Origin: Hydrogenophaga sp.
GTDB taxonomy: Bacteria > Pseudomonadota > Gammaproteobacteria > Burkholderiales > Burkholderiaceae_C
Assembly: GCF_026125825.1 (NCBI RefSeq)
Contig: NZ_JAHCKK010000035.1
Span: 1-41,573, forward strand
DNA: 41,573 bases
Reading direction: 5' to 3'
Of the stretch, positions 14,356-23,226 are shown piece by piece (position 1 is the stretch's first letter; every line of letters begins with the position of its first letter). The notes below the pieces were generated by a model, which saw only the letters and a list, made by a program, of their open reading frames with translations, was not told where the DNA came from and did no database searches. A program made the translations under genes and the position numbers.

Positions 14356-15909
14356 TCAGGCCGCGCCCAGGCGGAACACCGCCACCGCCCTCACCAAATC
14401 TTCGGCCTGTTGCCGCAGACTCGTGGCCGAGGCGGACATCTGCTCGACCAGCGCGGCGTTCTGCTGCGTGGTCTGGTCCATCTGCAGCACGGCCTCGCCC
14501 ACCTGAGACACCCCGGCGCTCTGCTCGGTGCTGGCGCTGCTGATCTCGCCCACCAGGTCCGAGACGCGGCGGATGCCGCCCACCACCTCCTTCATGGTGG
14601 TGCCGGCCTGGTCGGCCAGCCTGACGCCGCGCTCCACGCGCTCCACGCTCTCGCCGATCAGACCCTTGATTTCTTTCGCCGCCTGCGCCGAACGCTGGGC
14701 CAGGCTGCGCACCTCGCCCGCCACCACCGCGAAGCCCCGGCCCTGCTCGCCGGCGCGTGCCGCTTCCACCGCCGCGTTCAGCGCCAGGATGTTGGTCTGG
14801 AAGGCGATGCCGTCGATCACGGCGATGATGTCGGCAATCTTGCGCGAGCTGTTCTCGATGCCTTTCATGGTGTCGACCACCTGATCCACCACCTCGCCGC
14901 CCTGCTGGGCCACCGTGGAGGCGCCCTGCGCGAGTTGGTTGGCGGTGCGCGCATGTTCCGCGTTCTGGGTCACGGTGCTGCCCAGCTGCTCCATCGACGC
15001 CGAGGTCTGCTCCAGCGCGCTGGCCTGGCTTTCGGTGCGGTGCGACAGATCGCTGTTGCCCGAGGCAATCTCCGCGCTGCCGCTGGACACGGCCTCCGCT
15101 GCTTGGCGCACCGCGCGCACGGACAGCGCCAGCCGCTCGGTCATGGCGCGCAGCTTGGCCAGGGCGCTGTGCGTGTCGCCCTCGCGCACCCGCATCGTCA
15201 CGCCCAGATCGCCCGACGCCACAGCGTCGGCGATGCGCTTGAGTTCATCGGGATCCGCGCCCAGGGAACGCACCACTTTTCTCAGGTAGGCCGCCAGACC
15301 GGCCAGCCCCAGTGCGACCAGCACCACGCTGACCACCACGATGTGGCGATCGAGCGTTGAAAGGCTCTCGATCTCGTTGATGCGATACGCCAGCCGCTCG
15401 CCCTGGCGCCTCTTCTCCTGGGCCAGTGGCGCCAGCAGGGCATTGCGCGCGGGAATGGTTTGGTCCACGAGGAAGGCGAAGGCCTCTTCCTTCCGGCCCT
15501 CCTGGATGAGCTTCACGTTGGCCTCGCCGATGCGCCAGAACTCGGTCATCAGCGCCGGCAGGGGCGCAAAGGCCTGTCGCCCCGCGTCGTCGATCATGCC
15601 CTCGCCGAACACCTTGAGGGCATCGAGCAGCAGGCGCTTCTTCTCGCCGATGTCGGCCAGCGTGGCGCTGAGCTCCTGGGCGTTGCGCGAGAGGATCGCG
15701 TGGCGCACCTGCAACGAGGTGCGCGTGACGTTGAGCTCCAGCTCGGCGATGAGCTGCAGCTGGGGCACGTTGGTCTCGTTGATGCGGTTGGCCGCTGTGA
15801 CCACCCGGCCCATCATGACCCAGACCGTGGCCGCCACGGTCAGCAGCAACACCACGAGCGTGGCGTTGATGAGCAGCAACCGCTGCCCCAGATTCAAGCG
15901 TTGCGACAT
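14356..15909 (-). CDS. Methyl-accepting chemotaxis protein
   Basis: 517 residues. First membrane segment about 12-34, then a periplasmic four-helix-bundle sensor of about 155 residues. A second membrane segment ([20 protein letters not shown]) is followed by a HAMP region and a long cytoplasmic coiled coil. The signalling tip is intact ([20 protein letters not shown]), so it should couple to CheA/CheW. It lacks the C-terminal NWETF-type CheR-binding pentapeptide; it ends FRLGAA. The ligand is unknown. Start at 15909 was chosen for the strong GAGGAGGT upstream; the frame continues to 15951 without support. It is 166 bases downstream of parB on the same strand. A TTGACA at 16004-15999 (minus) has no matching -10 box. 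Confidence 0.95.
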   Translation of the reverse strand: MSQRLNLGQRLLLINATLVVLLLTVAATVWVMMGRVVTAANRINETNVPQLQLIAELELNVTRTSLQVRHAILSRNAQELSATLADIGEKKRLLLDALKVFGEGMIDDAGRQAFAPLPALMTEFWRIGEANVKLIQEGRKEEAFAFLVDQTIPARNALLAPLAQEKRRQGERLAYRINEIESLSTLDRHIVVVSVVLVALGLAGLAAYLRKVVRSLGADPDELKRIADAVASGDLGVTMRVREGDTHSALAKLRAMTERLALSVRAVRQAAEAVSSGSAEIASGNSDLSHRTESQASALEQTSASMEQLGSTVTQNAEHARTANQLAQGASTVAQQGGEVVDQVVDTMKGIENSSRKIADIIAVIDGIAFQTNILALNAAVEAARAGEQGRGFAVVAGEVRSLAQRSAQAAKEIKGLIGESVERVERGVRLADQAGTTMKEVVGGIRRVSDLVGEISSASTEQSAGVSQVGEAVLQMDQTTQQNAALVEQMSASATSLRQQAEDLVRAVAVFRLGAA

Positions 15910-16075
15910 GGGTACCTCCTCAGATAGCCCAGATCGAGAGGCCACTTCCAAAGCAAGGCGCCAACGCCGCCAGACCGGGCTTGCTCAGGTTATGCGGCTG
16001 TCAAGCAGCGCAGTGCGGCGAAAAGCCGGGGAAAACGGGGCCGTTTCTCCCCGCGCAGAGCCCCGGGCGCCGGGG

Positions 16076-17005
16076 TCAGTGCGCCGTCGAGCCGCGCAGG
16101 CGGTCGATGATGCCGTTGAGGGCTTCCAGCGAGCCGAACTGGATCACCACCTCGCCCATGTCCTCGAAGCGGCCGTGGCGCTTGACGCGCTTCTTGACCC
16201 GGACCTCGACGTCCGCCGTCAGCAGGTCGGCCAGCTCCTCCTCCACCCGGCGGATGTCGCGCGACTTTTCCTTCTTGAGCTTCTGCGGCGCCAGCGCGAA
16301 TTCGGCGCCCAGCTTCTTCACCAGGCCCTCGGCCTCGCGCACCGACATCTTCCTCGCCGCGATCTGGTTGCCCGCGGTGATCTGGTGCGCCTTGTCCAGG
16401 GCCAGCAGCGCGCGCGCGTGGCCCATGTCAAGGTCGCCCGCCATCAGCATCGTCTGCACCGGCTCGGCCAGCTGCAGCAGGCGCAGCAGGTTGCTCGCGG
16501 CACTCCGCGAACGCCCCACGGCCTGGGCAGCCTGCTCGTGAGTGAGTCCAAACTCCTTCACCAGACGTTGCAGGCCATGCGCCTCTTCCAAGGGGTTGAG
16601 GTCCTCGCGCTGGATGTTCTCGATCAGCGCCATGGCGGCGGCGGACTCGTTGGGCACGTCGCGCACCAGCACCGGCACGCTGTCCAGCCCGGCCAGCTTG
16701 GAAGCGCGAAAGCGCCGCTCGCCGGCAATGATTTCGTATTTGCCGGCATTCGGGCCGTCGGCCAGCTGACGCACGAGGATGGGCTGCATCACACCCTGGA
16801 CCTTGATGGACTCCGCCAACTCGTACAGCGCGCCCTCGTCCATGCGCGTGCGCGGCTGGTACATGCCCGCCACCAGCTCCGTCACGGGCAGGTTGCTCGG
16901 TGCGCCCTCGGCAGCCGCCGGAGCAGGGGCACCGCCCTCTTCCACTTTGGGGCCCAGCAGGGCTTCGAGTCCGCGGCCGAGGCCCTTGGGTTTCTTGGTG
17001 ACCAT
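16076..17005 (-). CDS. parB: Chromosome-partitioning protein ParB
   Basis: 309 residues. The CTP-dependent clamp that loads at parS sites and spreads along DNA. The N-terminal ParA-interacting segment is basic (MVTKKPKGLGRGLEALLG). The CTP-binding box has IIAGERRFRASKLAGL. The parS-reading helix-turn-helix includes LTHEQAAQAVGRSRSAASNL. The C-terminal dimer region ends near LNGIIDRLRG. Start at 17005 is preceded by AGAAGAAG, similar to the sites before parA and mnmG. It is separated from parA by a small hydrolase gene on the same strand. Four parS-like sites lie within 3.2 kb (17558-20252). Confidence 0.97.
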   Translation of the reverse strand: MVTKKPKGLGRGLEALLGPKVEEGGAPAPAAAEGAPSNLPVTELVAGMYQPRTRMDEGALYELAESIKVQGVMQPILVRQLADGPNAGKYEIIAGERRFRASKLAGLDSVPVLVRDVPNESAAAMALIENIQREDLNPLEEAHGLQRLVKEFGLTHEQAAQAVGRSRSAASNLLRLLQLAEPVQTMLMAGDLDMGHARALLALDKAHQITAGNQIAARKMSVREAEGLVKKLGAEFALAPQKLKKEKSRDIRRVEEELADLLTADVEVRVKKRVKRHGRFEDMGEVVIQFGSLEALNGIIDRLRGSTAH

Positions 17006-17025
17006 GGGTCTTCTTCTTTCGGAAA

Positions 17026-17574
17026 TCAGAGGTTCATGAGTTCGGCCAGCACGGCATGGCCAGCCGGCCAGTCGCCCAGGCCGGATTCGGCGTTGATGTG
17101 GCCGGCTTCGCCCAGGTCGACGAAGCGCGAGCCCCAGGCCAGGGCAAAGGCCTGGGCCCGCTCGAAACTGCAATAAGGGTCGTTGCGGCTGCCCACCAGC
17201 ACGCTGGGGAACGGCAGGCGCTGCATCGCAATGGGCGACCAGCTCGGCAACACCGGGCGCATCTCTTCCCGCTCGGCATCACCCGGCGCCACCAGCAACG
17301 CGGCCTTCACGCGATCGGTGTTCTTCGAATGCGATGCCCAGGCCGCCGTGTGCAGGCAGCCCAGGCTGTGGGCCACCAGCACGGCGGGCTCGTCGCAACC
17401 GAGCAGCACCTCTTCCAGGCGGGCGATCCAGTCGCCGCGCTTGGGGTGCATCCAATCGTGCTGCTCCACCCGACGGTAGCCATGGCTGGCCTCCCAGCGG
17501 CTCTGCCAATGCCCGGGGCCGCTGTTCTGCCAACCGGGCAGGAGGAGGATGTGATGTGGTTTCACGTGAAACAT
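17026..17574 (-). CDS. RBBP9/YdeN-type serine hydrolase between parA and parB
   Basis: 182 residues, an alpha/beta hydrolase of the RBBP9/YdeN family. The catalytic triad is visible: S70 in LVAHSLGC, D132 in SRNDPY, H159 in GEAGHINAESGLGDWP. The N-terminal LLPGWQNSGPGHWQ motif is typical. The substrate is unknown. The start codon (17574-17572) overlaps the end of a parS site, so the protein begins MFHVKP, the amino acids encoded by the parS sequence. It follows parA with an 8-base gap and precedes parB by about 20 bases, so all three probably share a transcript. This arrangement is common in Comamonadaceae as far as I know. Confidence 0.9.
   Translation of the reverse strand: MFHVKPHHILLLPGWQNSGPGHWQSRWEASHGYRRVEQHDWMHPKRGDWIARLEEVLLGCDEPAVLVAHSLGCLHTAAWASHSKNTDRVKAALLVAPGDAEREEMRPVLPSWSPIAMQRLPFPSVLVGSRNDPYCSFERAQAFALAWGSRFVDLGEAGHINAESGLGDWPAGHAVLAELMNL
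17558..17573. promoter_or_regulatory. parS site 1 (overlaps the hydrolase start codon)
   Basis: GGTTTCACGTGAAACA matches the classical parS consensus TGTTTCACGTGAAACA at 15 of 16 positions (first base differs). It covers the first two bases of the hydrolase ATG (minus strand 17574-17572), so ParB binding would sit on that gene's initiation region. Confidence 0.9.
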
Positions 17575-17582
17575 CCCTCCGT

Positions 17583-18353
17583 TCAGAGCTTGCCGATGCG
17601 CGCAACCATCTCCTGCGCAAAGGCCACGAAGGCCTGGCTCCCGCGCGCGGCCGGATCGAACACCACCCCGGGCAACCCGTAGCTCGGGGCCTCCGCCAGG
17701 CGCACGTTGCGTGGGATCACGGTGTCGAACACCTTGTCGCCAAAGTGCGCCTTGAGCTGGTCGCTCACCTGCTGCTGCAGTGTGATGCGGGGGTCGAACA
17801 TCACGCGCAACAGCCCGATGATGGCCAGGTCCTTGTTCAGGTTGGCATGCACCTGCTTGATGGTATTGACGAGGTCGGTCAGGCCCTCCAGCGCGAAGTA
17901 CTCGCACTGCATGGGCACGATCACCCCGTGCGCCGCGCACAGACCGTTGAGGGTGAGCATGGACAGGCTGGGCGGGCAATCGATCAGCACGAAATCGTAG
18001 GCGTCGCCCACCTCGGCCAGGGCGGTCTTCAGGCGCTTCTCGCGCCGCTCCACCTCCACCAGCTCGACCTCGGCCCCGGCCAGCTCGCGGTTGGCGCCGA
18101 GCACGTGGTAGCCGCACTTCTCCGAATACACCGCCGCCTCGGCCACCGAGGCCGACTCCAGCAGCACGTCGTACACCGAGAGCGCCATCTGCCGTTTGTC
18201 CACGCCCGAGCCCATGGTCGCGTTGCCCTGGGGGTCCAGGTCCACCATCAGCACCCGCTGGCCCACCTTGGCCAGGCCGGCGGCGAGGTTGACGGTGGTG
18301 GTGGTCTTGCCCACCCCACCCTTCTGATTCGCCACACAAAAGATTTTCGCCAT
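17583..18353 (-). CDS. parA: Chromosome-partitioning ATPase ParA
   Basis: 256 residues, a Walker-type ATPase that moves the ParB-parS complex along the nucleoid. The deviant Walker A motif is KGGVGKTTTT with signature K11 and K16. The Walker A' motif is VLMVDLDPQGNAT, and Walker B is FVLIDCPPSL. It has no N-terminal DNA-binding domain, as in chromosomal (Soj-type) ParA. Start at 18353 (MAKIFCVANQ) with AAGAAG upstream. It is 11 bases after the LysE-family gene and 8 bases before the RBBP9-type hydrolase; parB follows that. Confidence 0.97.
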   Translation of the reverse strand: MAKIFCVANQKGGVGKTTTTVNLAAGLAKVGQRVLMVDLDPQGNATMGSGVDKRQMALSVYDVLLESASVAEAAVYSEKCGYHVLGANRELAGAEVELVEVERREKRLKTALAEVGDAYDFVLIDCPPSLSMLTLNGLCAAHGVIVPMQCEYFALEGLTDLVNTIKQVHANLNKDLAIIGLLRVMFDPRITLQQQVSDQLKAHFGDKVFDTVIPRNVRLAEAPSYGLPGVVFDPAARGSQAFVAFAQEMVARIGKL

Positions 18354-18364
18354 GGTGCTGCTTC

Positions 18365-18979
18365 TTATTTGGAGAGGGCCAGCTTGATGCCAAAGCCGAT
18401 GAGGAAGACACCCGCCAGCTTCTCCAGCGTGCGACCGATGACGGGGTTGGCGCGCAGGCGCGCGGCCAGGAAGTGGGTCAGCAGCACGGCCACCAGGCCA
18501 TACAGGAAGGTCAGAACGGCCACGGTGGCCGCCATGGCGCCGAAGGTGACCAGCCCCTGGTGCCGGACCGGATCCACGAACAGCGGGAAGAAGGCCATGT
18601 AGAACACGATGGCCTTGGGATTGAGCAGGGTGATGAAGGCAGCCTGCTGGAAGTATTGTCGCGGGCGGATATGAAGCACCGGGGCGTCGCCCGGTTGGGC
18701 GGTCAGCATCTTCCAGCCCAGCCACGCCAGGTAGGCCGCGCCCACCCACTGCACCGCACTGAACGCCGCCGGGTAGGCGGCCAGCAAGGCCGCCACGCCG
18801 GCCACGGCCAGCCACATCAGCACCTGGTCACCCGCGATCACGCCGAAGGTGGCGGCCAGCCCTCCACGCACCCCACCCTTGCTGGTGGACGTGATCAGCG
18901 CCAGGTTCCCCGGCCCGGGAATGAGCAAGAAAAGGACGATGGCGGCCACGAAAGCGCCGTAATCTGCGATGCCGAACAT
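18365..18979 (-). CDS. LysE/RhtB-family amino-acid exporter
   Basis: 204 residues with about six membrane segments, the usual size of the family. The N-terminal signature FLLIPGPGNLALITSTSKGG and the central LLNPKAIVFYMAFFPLFV motif (with conserved NPK) are diagnostic. Such proteins export amino acids or homoserine lactones; the substrate here cannot be read from the sequence. It lies between rsmG and parA in the same orientation. The gap to rsmG is 61 bases, to parA 11 bases, so it may be co-transcribed with parA. Confidence 0.92.
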   Translation of the reverse strand: MFGIADYGAFVAAIVLFLLIPGPGNLALITSTSKGGVRGGLAATFGVIAGDQVLMWLAVAGVAALLAAYPAAFSAVQWVGAAYLAWLGWKMLTAQPGDAPVLHIRPRQYFQQAAFITLLNPKAIVFYMAFFPLFVDPVRHQGLVTFGAMAATVAVLTFLYGLVAVLLTHFLAARLRANPVIGRTLEKLAGVFLIGFGIKLALSK

Positions 18980-19040
18980 GGAAGAACCCCGAGAAGTGGA
19001 GGGTCGAGTTTAAGCGCCCGCCACGCGCTCGCTGTGATGT

Positions 19041-19715
19041 TCAGGCAACAGCGGCAGGGCCGGGGCGCATCCAGACAATGCAGCGCTCGGCGTCCAGCCC
19101 GGGCACCTGCAACTGTTCCACGTGAAACACATCCACGCCGGGGGTGGCCAGGCTCAGGGCTTCGAGCTCATCCGCCGGGTGCTTGCCCTTCATGGCCATC
19201 CAGAGCCCCCCTTCGACCAGGGCGCCCCGCGACCAGTTGGTGAAATCGACCAGCGAGGCAAAGGCACGCGAACACACCACGTCGTAGCCCTGGCCCGAGA
19301 GCGCATTGAGGCGCTCCACCCGCGCGTGCAGACCCCGCAGGTTGGGCAGCTTGAGGGTGGCCGCCGCCTGCTGGATGAAGGCGGCCTTCTTGGCCACCGT
19401 GTCCACACAGGTCACCTCAATCTGCGGGCAGGCGATGGCAATGACCACACCCGGCAGGCCGCCGCCCGACCCCACGTCCAGCAGCTGAAGCGCCCTGCCC
19501 TGCGTCTGCCGTTGCAGCGGGCCGATGGCCGCCAGGCTGTCGAGCAGGTGGTGCGTCATCATCTCGGCCGGGTCGCGCACCGCCGTGAGGTTGTAGACCT
19601 TGTTCCACTTCTGGAGCAGGCCCAGGTAGTCCAGCAGCAGGTCGACCTGGCGCGCATCCAGGTCGAGGCGAAGCGTCTGCAGGCCAGCCTGCAAGGTGGT
19701 GCGCAAGTCGCTCAT
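19041..19715 (-). CDS. rsmG: 16S rRNA (guanine527-N7)-methyltransferase
   Basis: 224 residues. Methylates G527 of 16S rRNA using S-adenosylmethionine. The SAM-binding motif [18 protein letters not shown] (about residues 76-93) and the family segment [20 protein letters not shown] are present. The C-terminal part encodes FHVEQ across a parS site (19114-19129), a case of coding sequence carrying a segregation site. Its ATG overlaps the mnmG stop by 4 bases (ATGA), the standard gidAB arrangement. Confidence 0.97.
   Translation of the reverse strand: MSDLRTTLQAGLQTLRLDLDARQVDLLLDYLGLLQKWNKVYNLTAVRDPAEMMTHHLLDSLAAIGPLQRQTQGRALQLLDVGSGGGLPGVVIAIACPQIEVTCVDTVAKKAAFIQQAAATLKLPNLRGLHARVERLNALSGQGYDVVCSRAFASLVDFTNWSRGALVEGGLWMAMKGKHPADELEALSLATPGVDVFHVEQLQVPGLDAERCIVWMRPGPAAVA
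19114..19129. promoter_or_regulatory. parS site 2 (inside rsmG)
   Basis: TGTTCCACGTGAAACA matches the consensus TGTTTCACGTGAAACA at 15 of 16 positions (position 5 differs). It lies in the rsmG coding region, near the 3' end. Confidence 0.9.
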
Positions 19716-21694
19716 GCCGCTGCGTCGGCCGAAGAGGTGTTGGCGGGCAGCGTGGCAAAGCCCTTGAAGCCGCCCTTTTTCAGGTGGATCAGCAGCAGCG
19801 AGATGCTGGCCGGCGTGATGCCCGAGATGCGGGATGCCTGGCCCAGGGTTTCGGGCCGGTGCTTGGCCAACTTCTGCCGCGCCTCGAACGACAGCGCCGT
19901 CACCTGCAGGTAGTCCAGGTCGGCCGGCAGACGCAGGCCCTCGTAGTGGGCAGCCCGCTCCACCTCGTTCTTCTGGCGGTCGATGTAGCCCGAGTACTTG
20001 GCCGCGATCTCCAGCTGCTCCACCACCGGCTCCAGCAACTCGGCCAGTGTTTCACGTGAAACCTCGGCCGCCGCGTACTTGCCGCCATCCATGCCCACGA
20101 GGTCCGTGTAGGCCACACCGGGCCGGCGCAGCAGGTCAAACAGGTTGTGCTCGTGCTCGATGGCCTTGCCCAGCACCCGCTCGCTCTCCTCGGCCGGCAG
20201 GTTGCGTGGGTTCACCCAGGTGGTCTTCAGGCGCTCTGTTTCACGTGAAACCGCGTCGCGCTTGCGGCAGAAGGCGTCCCACTGCGCGTCGCCCACCAGG
20301 CCCAGGCGGCGGCCGGCTTCGGTCAGGCGCATGTCGGCGTTGTCCTCGCGCAGCTGCAGGCGGAACTCGGCGCGGCTCGTGAACATGCGGTAGGGCTCGG
20401 TCACGCCCTGCGTCACCAGATCGTCCACCAGCACGCCCAGGTAAGCCTCGTCGCGCCGCGGCAGCCAGGCCGCTTCGCCCCGGCATTGCAGCGCGGCGTT
20501 GAGCCCGGCGAACAGGCCCTGTGCCGCGGCCTCCTCGTAGCCCGTGGTGCCGTTGATCTGGCCGGCGAAAAACAGGCCCTGGATCTGCTTGGTCTCGAAG
20601 CTGTTTTTGAGCGAGCGAGGGTCGAAGTAGTCGTACTCGATGGCGTAGCCCGGGCGCAGAATGTGCGCGTTCTCCAGCCCCGGCATGCTGCGCACCAGCG
20701 CGTACTGGATGTCGAAGGGCAGACTGGTCGAGATGCCGTTGGGGTAGACCTCGTGCGTGGTCAGGCCCTCGGGCTCCAGGAAAATCTGGTGGCTGTCCTT
20801 GTCCGCGAAGCGGTTGATCTTGTCTTCCACGCTCGGGCAGTAGCGCGGGCCCACGCCCTCGATCTTCCCGGTGAACATGGGGCTGCGGTCGAAGCCCGAG
20901 CGGATGATGTCGTGCGTGCGCTCGTTGGTGTGCGTGATCCAGCACGGCACCTGCTGCGGGTGCATCGCCGTGCTGCCCATGAAGCTGAACACCGGCACCG
21001 GGCGGTCCGCGTTCATGCCGCCGGGCACGCCGTCGCCAGGCTGCTCGGTGCACTTGGTGTAGTCGATGCTGCGGCCGTCCAGGCGCGGCGGCGTGCCGGT
21101 CTTCAGGCGGCCTTGGGGCAGTTGCAACTCTTTCAGGCGGGCCGAGAGCGACACCGCCGGTGGGTCGCCCGCCCGGCCAGCCGCGTAGTTGTTCAGGCCA
21201 ACATGGATCTTGCCGTCCAGAAAGGTGCCCGCCGTCAACACCACCGTGCGGCCCCGGAAGCGGATGCCCACTTGCGTCACCGCCCCCACCACCCGGTCAC
21301 CCTCGACCATGAGGTCATCCACCGCCTGCTGGAACAGCCAGAGGTTGGGCTGGTTTTCCAACGTGCGGCGGATCGCGGCCTTGTAGAGCACCCGATCGGC
21401 CTGGGCCCGGGTGGCGCGCACGGCCGGGCCTTTGGAACTGTTGAGAATGCGGAACTGGATGCCGCCCTCGTCGGTGGCCAGCGCCATCGCGCCGCCCAAT
21501 GCATCCACCTCTTTCACCAGATGCCCCTTGCCGATGCCGCCGATCGACGGGTTGCAGCTCATCTGGCCCAGGGTCTCGATGTTGTGCGTGAGCAGCAGCG
21601 TGGCGCAGCCCATGCGCGCGGCGGCCAGCGCGGCTTCGGTGCCGGCGTGCCCGCCGCCAACGACGATCACATCAAATTCCTGTGGGTACAACAT
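19712..21694 (-). CDS. mnmG: tRNA 5-carboxymethylaminomethyluridine-34 synthase subunit MnmG (GidA)
   Basis: 660 residues. FAD enzyme that, with MnmE, modifies wobble uridine 34 of certain tRNAs. N-terminal FAD motif [14 protein letters not shown] (residues 11-24). Family cysteine motifs are [14 protein letters not shown] and [12 protein letters not shown]. The C-terminal helical domain ends with [17 protein letters not shown]. It is about 30 residues longer than the E. coli protein, with a short Ala/Ser-rich tail. Two parS sites lie in its coding sequence, each encoding VSRET. It overlaps rsmG by 4 bases. The start at 21694 has GGAAGAAG upstream. mnmE is not adjacent in the window. Confidence 0.97.
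   Translation of the reverse strand: MLYPQEFDVIVVGGGHAGTEAALAAARMGCATLLLTHNIETLGQMSCNPSIGGIGKGHLVKEVDALGGAMALATDEGGIQFRILNSSKGPAVRATRAQADRVLYKAAIRRTLENQPNLWLFQQAVDDLMVEGDRVVGAVTQVGIRFRGRTVVLTAGTFLDGKIHVGLNNYAAGRAGDPPAVSLSARLKELQLPQGRLKTGTPPRLDGRSIDYTKCTEQPGDGVPGGMNADRPVPVFSFMGSTAMHPQQVPCWITHTNERTHDIIRSGFDRSPMFTGKIEGVGPRYCPSVEDKINRFADKDSHQIFLEPEGLTTHEVYPNGISTSLPFDIQYALVRSMPGLENAHILRPGYAIEYDYFDPRSLKNSFETKQIQGLFFAGQINGTTGYEEAAAQGLFAGLNAALQCRGEAAWLPRRDEAYLGVLVDDLVTQGVTEPYRMFTSRAEFRLQLREDNADMRLTEAGRRLGLVGDAQWDAFCRKRDAVSRETERLKTTWVNPRNLPAEESERVLGKAIEHEHNLFDLLRRPGVAYTDLVGMDGGKYAAAEVSRETLAELLEPVVEQLEIAAKYSGYIDRQKNEVERAAHYEGLRLPADLDYLQVTALSFEARQKLAKHRPETLGQASRISGITPASISLLLIHLKKGGFKGFATLPANTSSADAAA
20048..20063. 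promoter_or_regulatory. parS site 3 (inside mnmG)
   Basis: TGTTTCACGTGAAACC matches the parS consensus at 15 of 16 positions (last base differs). On the minus strand it encodes VSRET in [10 protein letters not shown]. Confidence 0.92.
20237..20252. promoter_or_regulatory. parS site 4 (inside mnmG)
   Basis: TGTTTCACGTGAAACC, 15 of 16 to the consensus and identical to site 3, starting 189 bases from it. It encodes VSRET in [10 protein letters not shown]. Confidence 0.92.
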
Positions 21695-21831
21695 GGTGCT
21701 TCTTCCGGAGAAATGCAGGCCCGGTGCGCCCGGGCAACCTGCGATTGTCCCACCGTTGAGGATTTCCTGCCCCCGCCACCCTCGCCCAGAACGCAGGAAT
21801 GCTGCGCGGTGCCGGTGCCAGAATCCGGGCC

Positions 21832-22419
21832 ATGAGCACCCTCCCTCCCCTCCTCGTCTTCGCGGGCAGCACCCGCGCCCAGTCCCACAACCGCCGCCTG
21901 GCGCAAGTCGCCGCCGACATCGCGCGCGCGGCCGGCGCGCCGGTCACCCACATCGAGCTGGCCGACTTCGACCTGCCGATCTACAACGCCGACCTGGAGG
22001 CGCGCGGCACGCCCGCCGCCGCGATCCGCCTCAAGGAACTCTTCCACGCCCACCCAGCCTGGGTGATCTGCTCGCCCGAGTACAACGGCAGCTACACCGG
22101 CCTGCTCAAGAACACCATCGACTGGGTCTCCAGCCCCGTCAAGGCCGACCCCGCGTGGAGCGACGGCCTCACGCCCTTTGCGGGCAAGGTTGTGGGCCTG
22201 CTGAGCGCGTCTCCGGGCGGCCTGGGTGGGCTCAGAAGCTTGTCCCACCTCAGTCCGTTGCTATTGAATCTGCAGTGCTGGTTGACCCCGAAGCAGTTTG
22301 CGCTGGCGCGCGCGGGCGAGGCGTTTGACGCGAATGGGCAGCTGGACGGACCAGCCCGCCAAGGCGTGCAGGCGGTGGTCGACCAGGCCATCTGGGCAGC
22401 GCAGCGCCTGGCGACCTGA
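21832..22419 (+). CDS. NADPH-dependent FMN reductase-type flavoprotein
   Basis: 195 residues of the flavodoxin-like NADPH-dependent FMN reductase family (PF03358, as in SsuE, chromate and azo reductases). FMN phosphate-binding loop [15 protein letters not shown] near the N-terminus. The [18 protein letters not shown] motif is diagnostic for the family. The C-terminal part has [16 protein letters not shown]. The start at 21832 ([14 protein letters not shown]) fits the family; the frame begins upstream at 21799 with a non-conserved extension. It is divergent from mnmG (137-base gap). The electron acceptor is not predictable. Confidence 0.92.
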   Translation: MSTLPPLLVFAGSTRAQSHNRRLAQVAADIARAAGAPVTHIELADFDLPIYNADLEARGTPAAAIRLKELFHAHPAWVICSPEYNGSYTGLLKNTIDWVSSPVKADPAWSDGLTPFAGKVVGLLSASPGGLGGLRSLSHLSPLLLNLQCWLTPKQFALARAGEAFDANGQLDGPARQGVQAVVDQAIWAAQRLAT

Positions 22420-22450
22420 ACGGAGGACACCTGCGCGGTCAACGGGGCAT

Positions 22451-22819
22451 TCAACGCCCGCGTTTGCGCCCAAGGAAGTGGTCGCCCTCACTGCGGTCAG
22501 CCGTGCCCCTGGCCAAGCCCTGCGCATCCTGAGGCCAGACCACGCCCAGCCGCGCCATCAGCACCTCGGCGTGTTGAAGACAGTGGCAGGCCCGCGCCAC
22601 CGGCAGCAAAGTGAGCAGCACGCCGGCGATGTGCACCAACACGCTGTTGAAGTACGGCGCATTGCGCGTGCTGTGCACTCGGTCCACCAGCCCGATCGCA
22701 CGGTGCAGCGCGAGCCCTTCCATGTCGGCGGCCCTGGCGGTCGACACCAGACGCCGCGGTTGCGCGATGGGATCACCTTGCGGGTCCCCCGCATCAACGA
22801 CCGCCAACATGCCGTCCAA
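22451..22819 (-). pseudogene. Second half of a possibly frameshifted gene, function unknown
   Basis: 122 codons from a TTG (LDGML...). The middle part is hydrophobic (NSVLVHIAGVLLTLLPVARACHCLQHAEVLM), with codon use that looks coding. It overlaps the upstream unknown gene (22794-23171) by 26 bases in another frame. It has no ribosome-binding site, and the frame stays open upstream through a region that reads PHPSPGRGQ. The simplest reading is one gene of about 230 codons broken by a single indel near 22800-22860. Two overlapping genes remain possible. No family recognised. Confidence 0.35.
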
Positions 22820-23171
22820 CTGCCCGCGCCCCGGTGAGGGGTGAGGGCACGTCTTCGCGCCGGCGCAGAAAGTTCAACCTCGGTGCGAACGCCGTCAGCG
22901 TCGTCAAGACATGGGGACGCATCCGCCGGATGACGTGACCTCTGAGTTGCGCCATGCAACGGTCCACGCCCTCCTGGTCCGCCGTGTTCAGCCTGTCCTG
23001 CACGGCCTCCAACACCTGGGTCAGCGGCGTCAATGGCGGAAAAGACGCCTCGAGAATGCGGCACTGGATGGCGATGCCTCTCACAGCGTCACCCGCGTTC
23101 ACCCGCTCCTTGGCCACAAGCCTGGGCAGCTGCGACACGGACTCCCTCCAAAAAGGGGGCGTGGAATTCAC
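22794..23171 (-). CDS. Unknown protein (first part of a possibly frameshifted gene)
   Basis: 125 residues from a GTG at 23171, with a strong Shine-Dalgarno (AAAGGAG, 6-base spacer) that lies inside a perfect hairpin (23176-23196). The first about 105 residues look coding and mostly helical (RLVAKERVNAGDAVRGI, QVLEAVQDRLNTADQEGV). After about residue 105 the composition becomes low-quality (PSPLTGARAVGRHVGG), just where the next frame takes over. It sits 55 bases after acvB on the same strand and may be the third gene of that operon. No family recognised. Confidence 0.5.
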   Translation of the reverse strand: MNSTPPFWRESVSQLPRLVAKERVNAGDAVRGIAIQCRILEASFPPLTPLTQVLEAVQDRLNTADQEGVDRCMAQLRGHVIRRMRPHVLTTLTAFAPRLNFLRRREDVPSPLTGARAVGRHVGGR

Positions 23172-23175
23172 GGCC

Positions 23176-23196
23176 AGCTCCTTTCGAAAAGGAGCT
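23176..23196 (-). promoter_or_regulatory. Perfect hairpin that buries a Shine-Dalgarno sequence
   Basis: On the minus strand AGCTCCTTT and AAAGGAGCT form a 9-bp perfect stem with a 3-base loop. The 3' arm holds AAAGGAG, the ribosome-binding site of the GTG start at 23171. The stem would block initiation unless opened. No T run follows, so it is not an ordinary terminator. Confidence 0.55.
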
Positions 23197-23226
23197 CAGT
23201 GACCCGAGCGAGCCCAGGGGTTCGAC

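Noticed and set aside
15999-16004. TTGACA as -35 box of the chemoreceptor gene
   Set aside because: No -10 box lies at 16-18 bases, and no flagellar-type (sigma28) pattern was found.
21695-21831. oriC or DnaA-box cluster near mnmG
   Set aside because: No run of TTATCCACA-like boxes or AT-rich unwinding element is visible; dnaA is not in the window.
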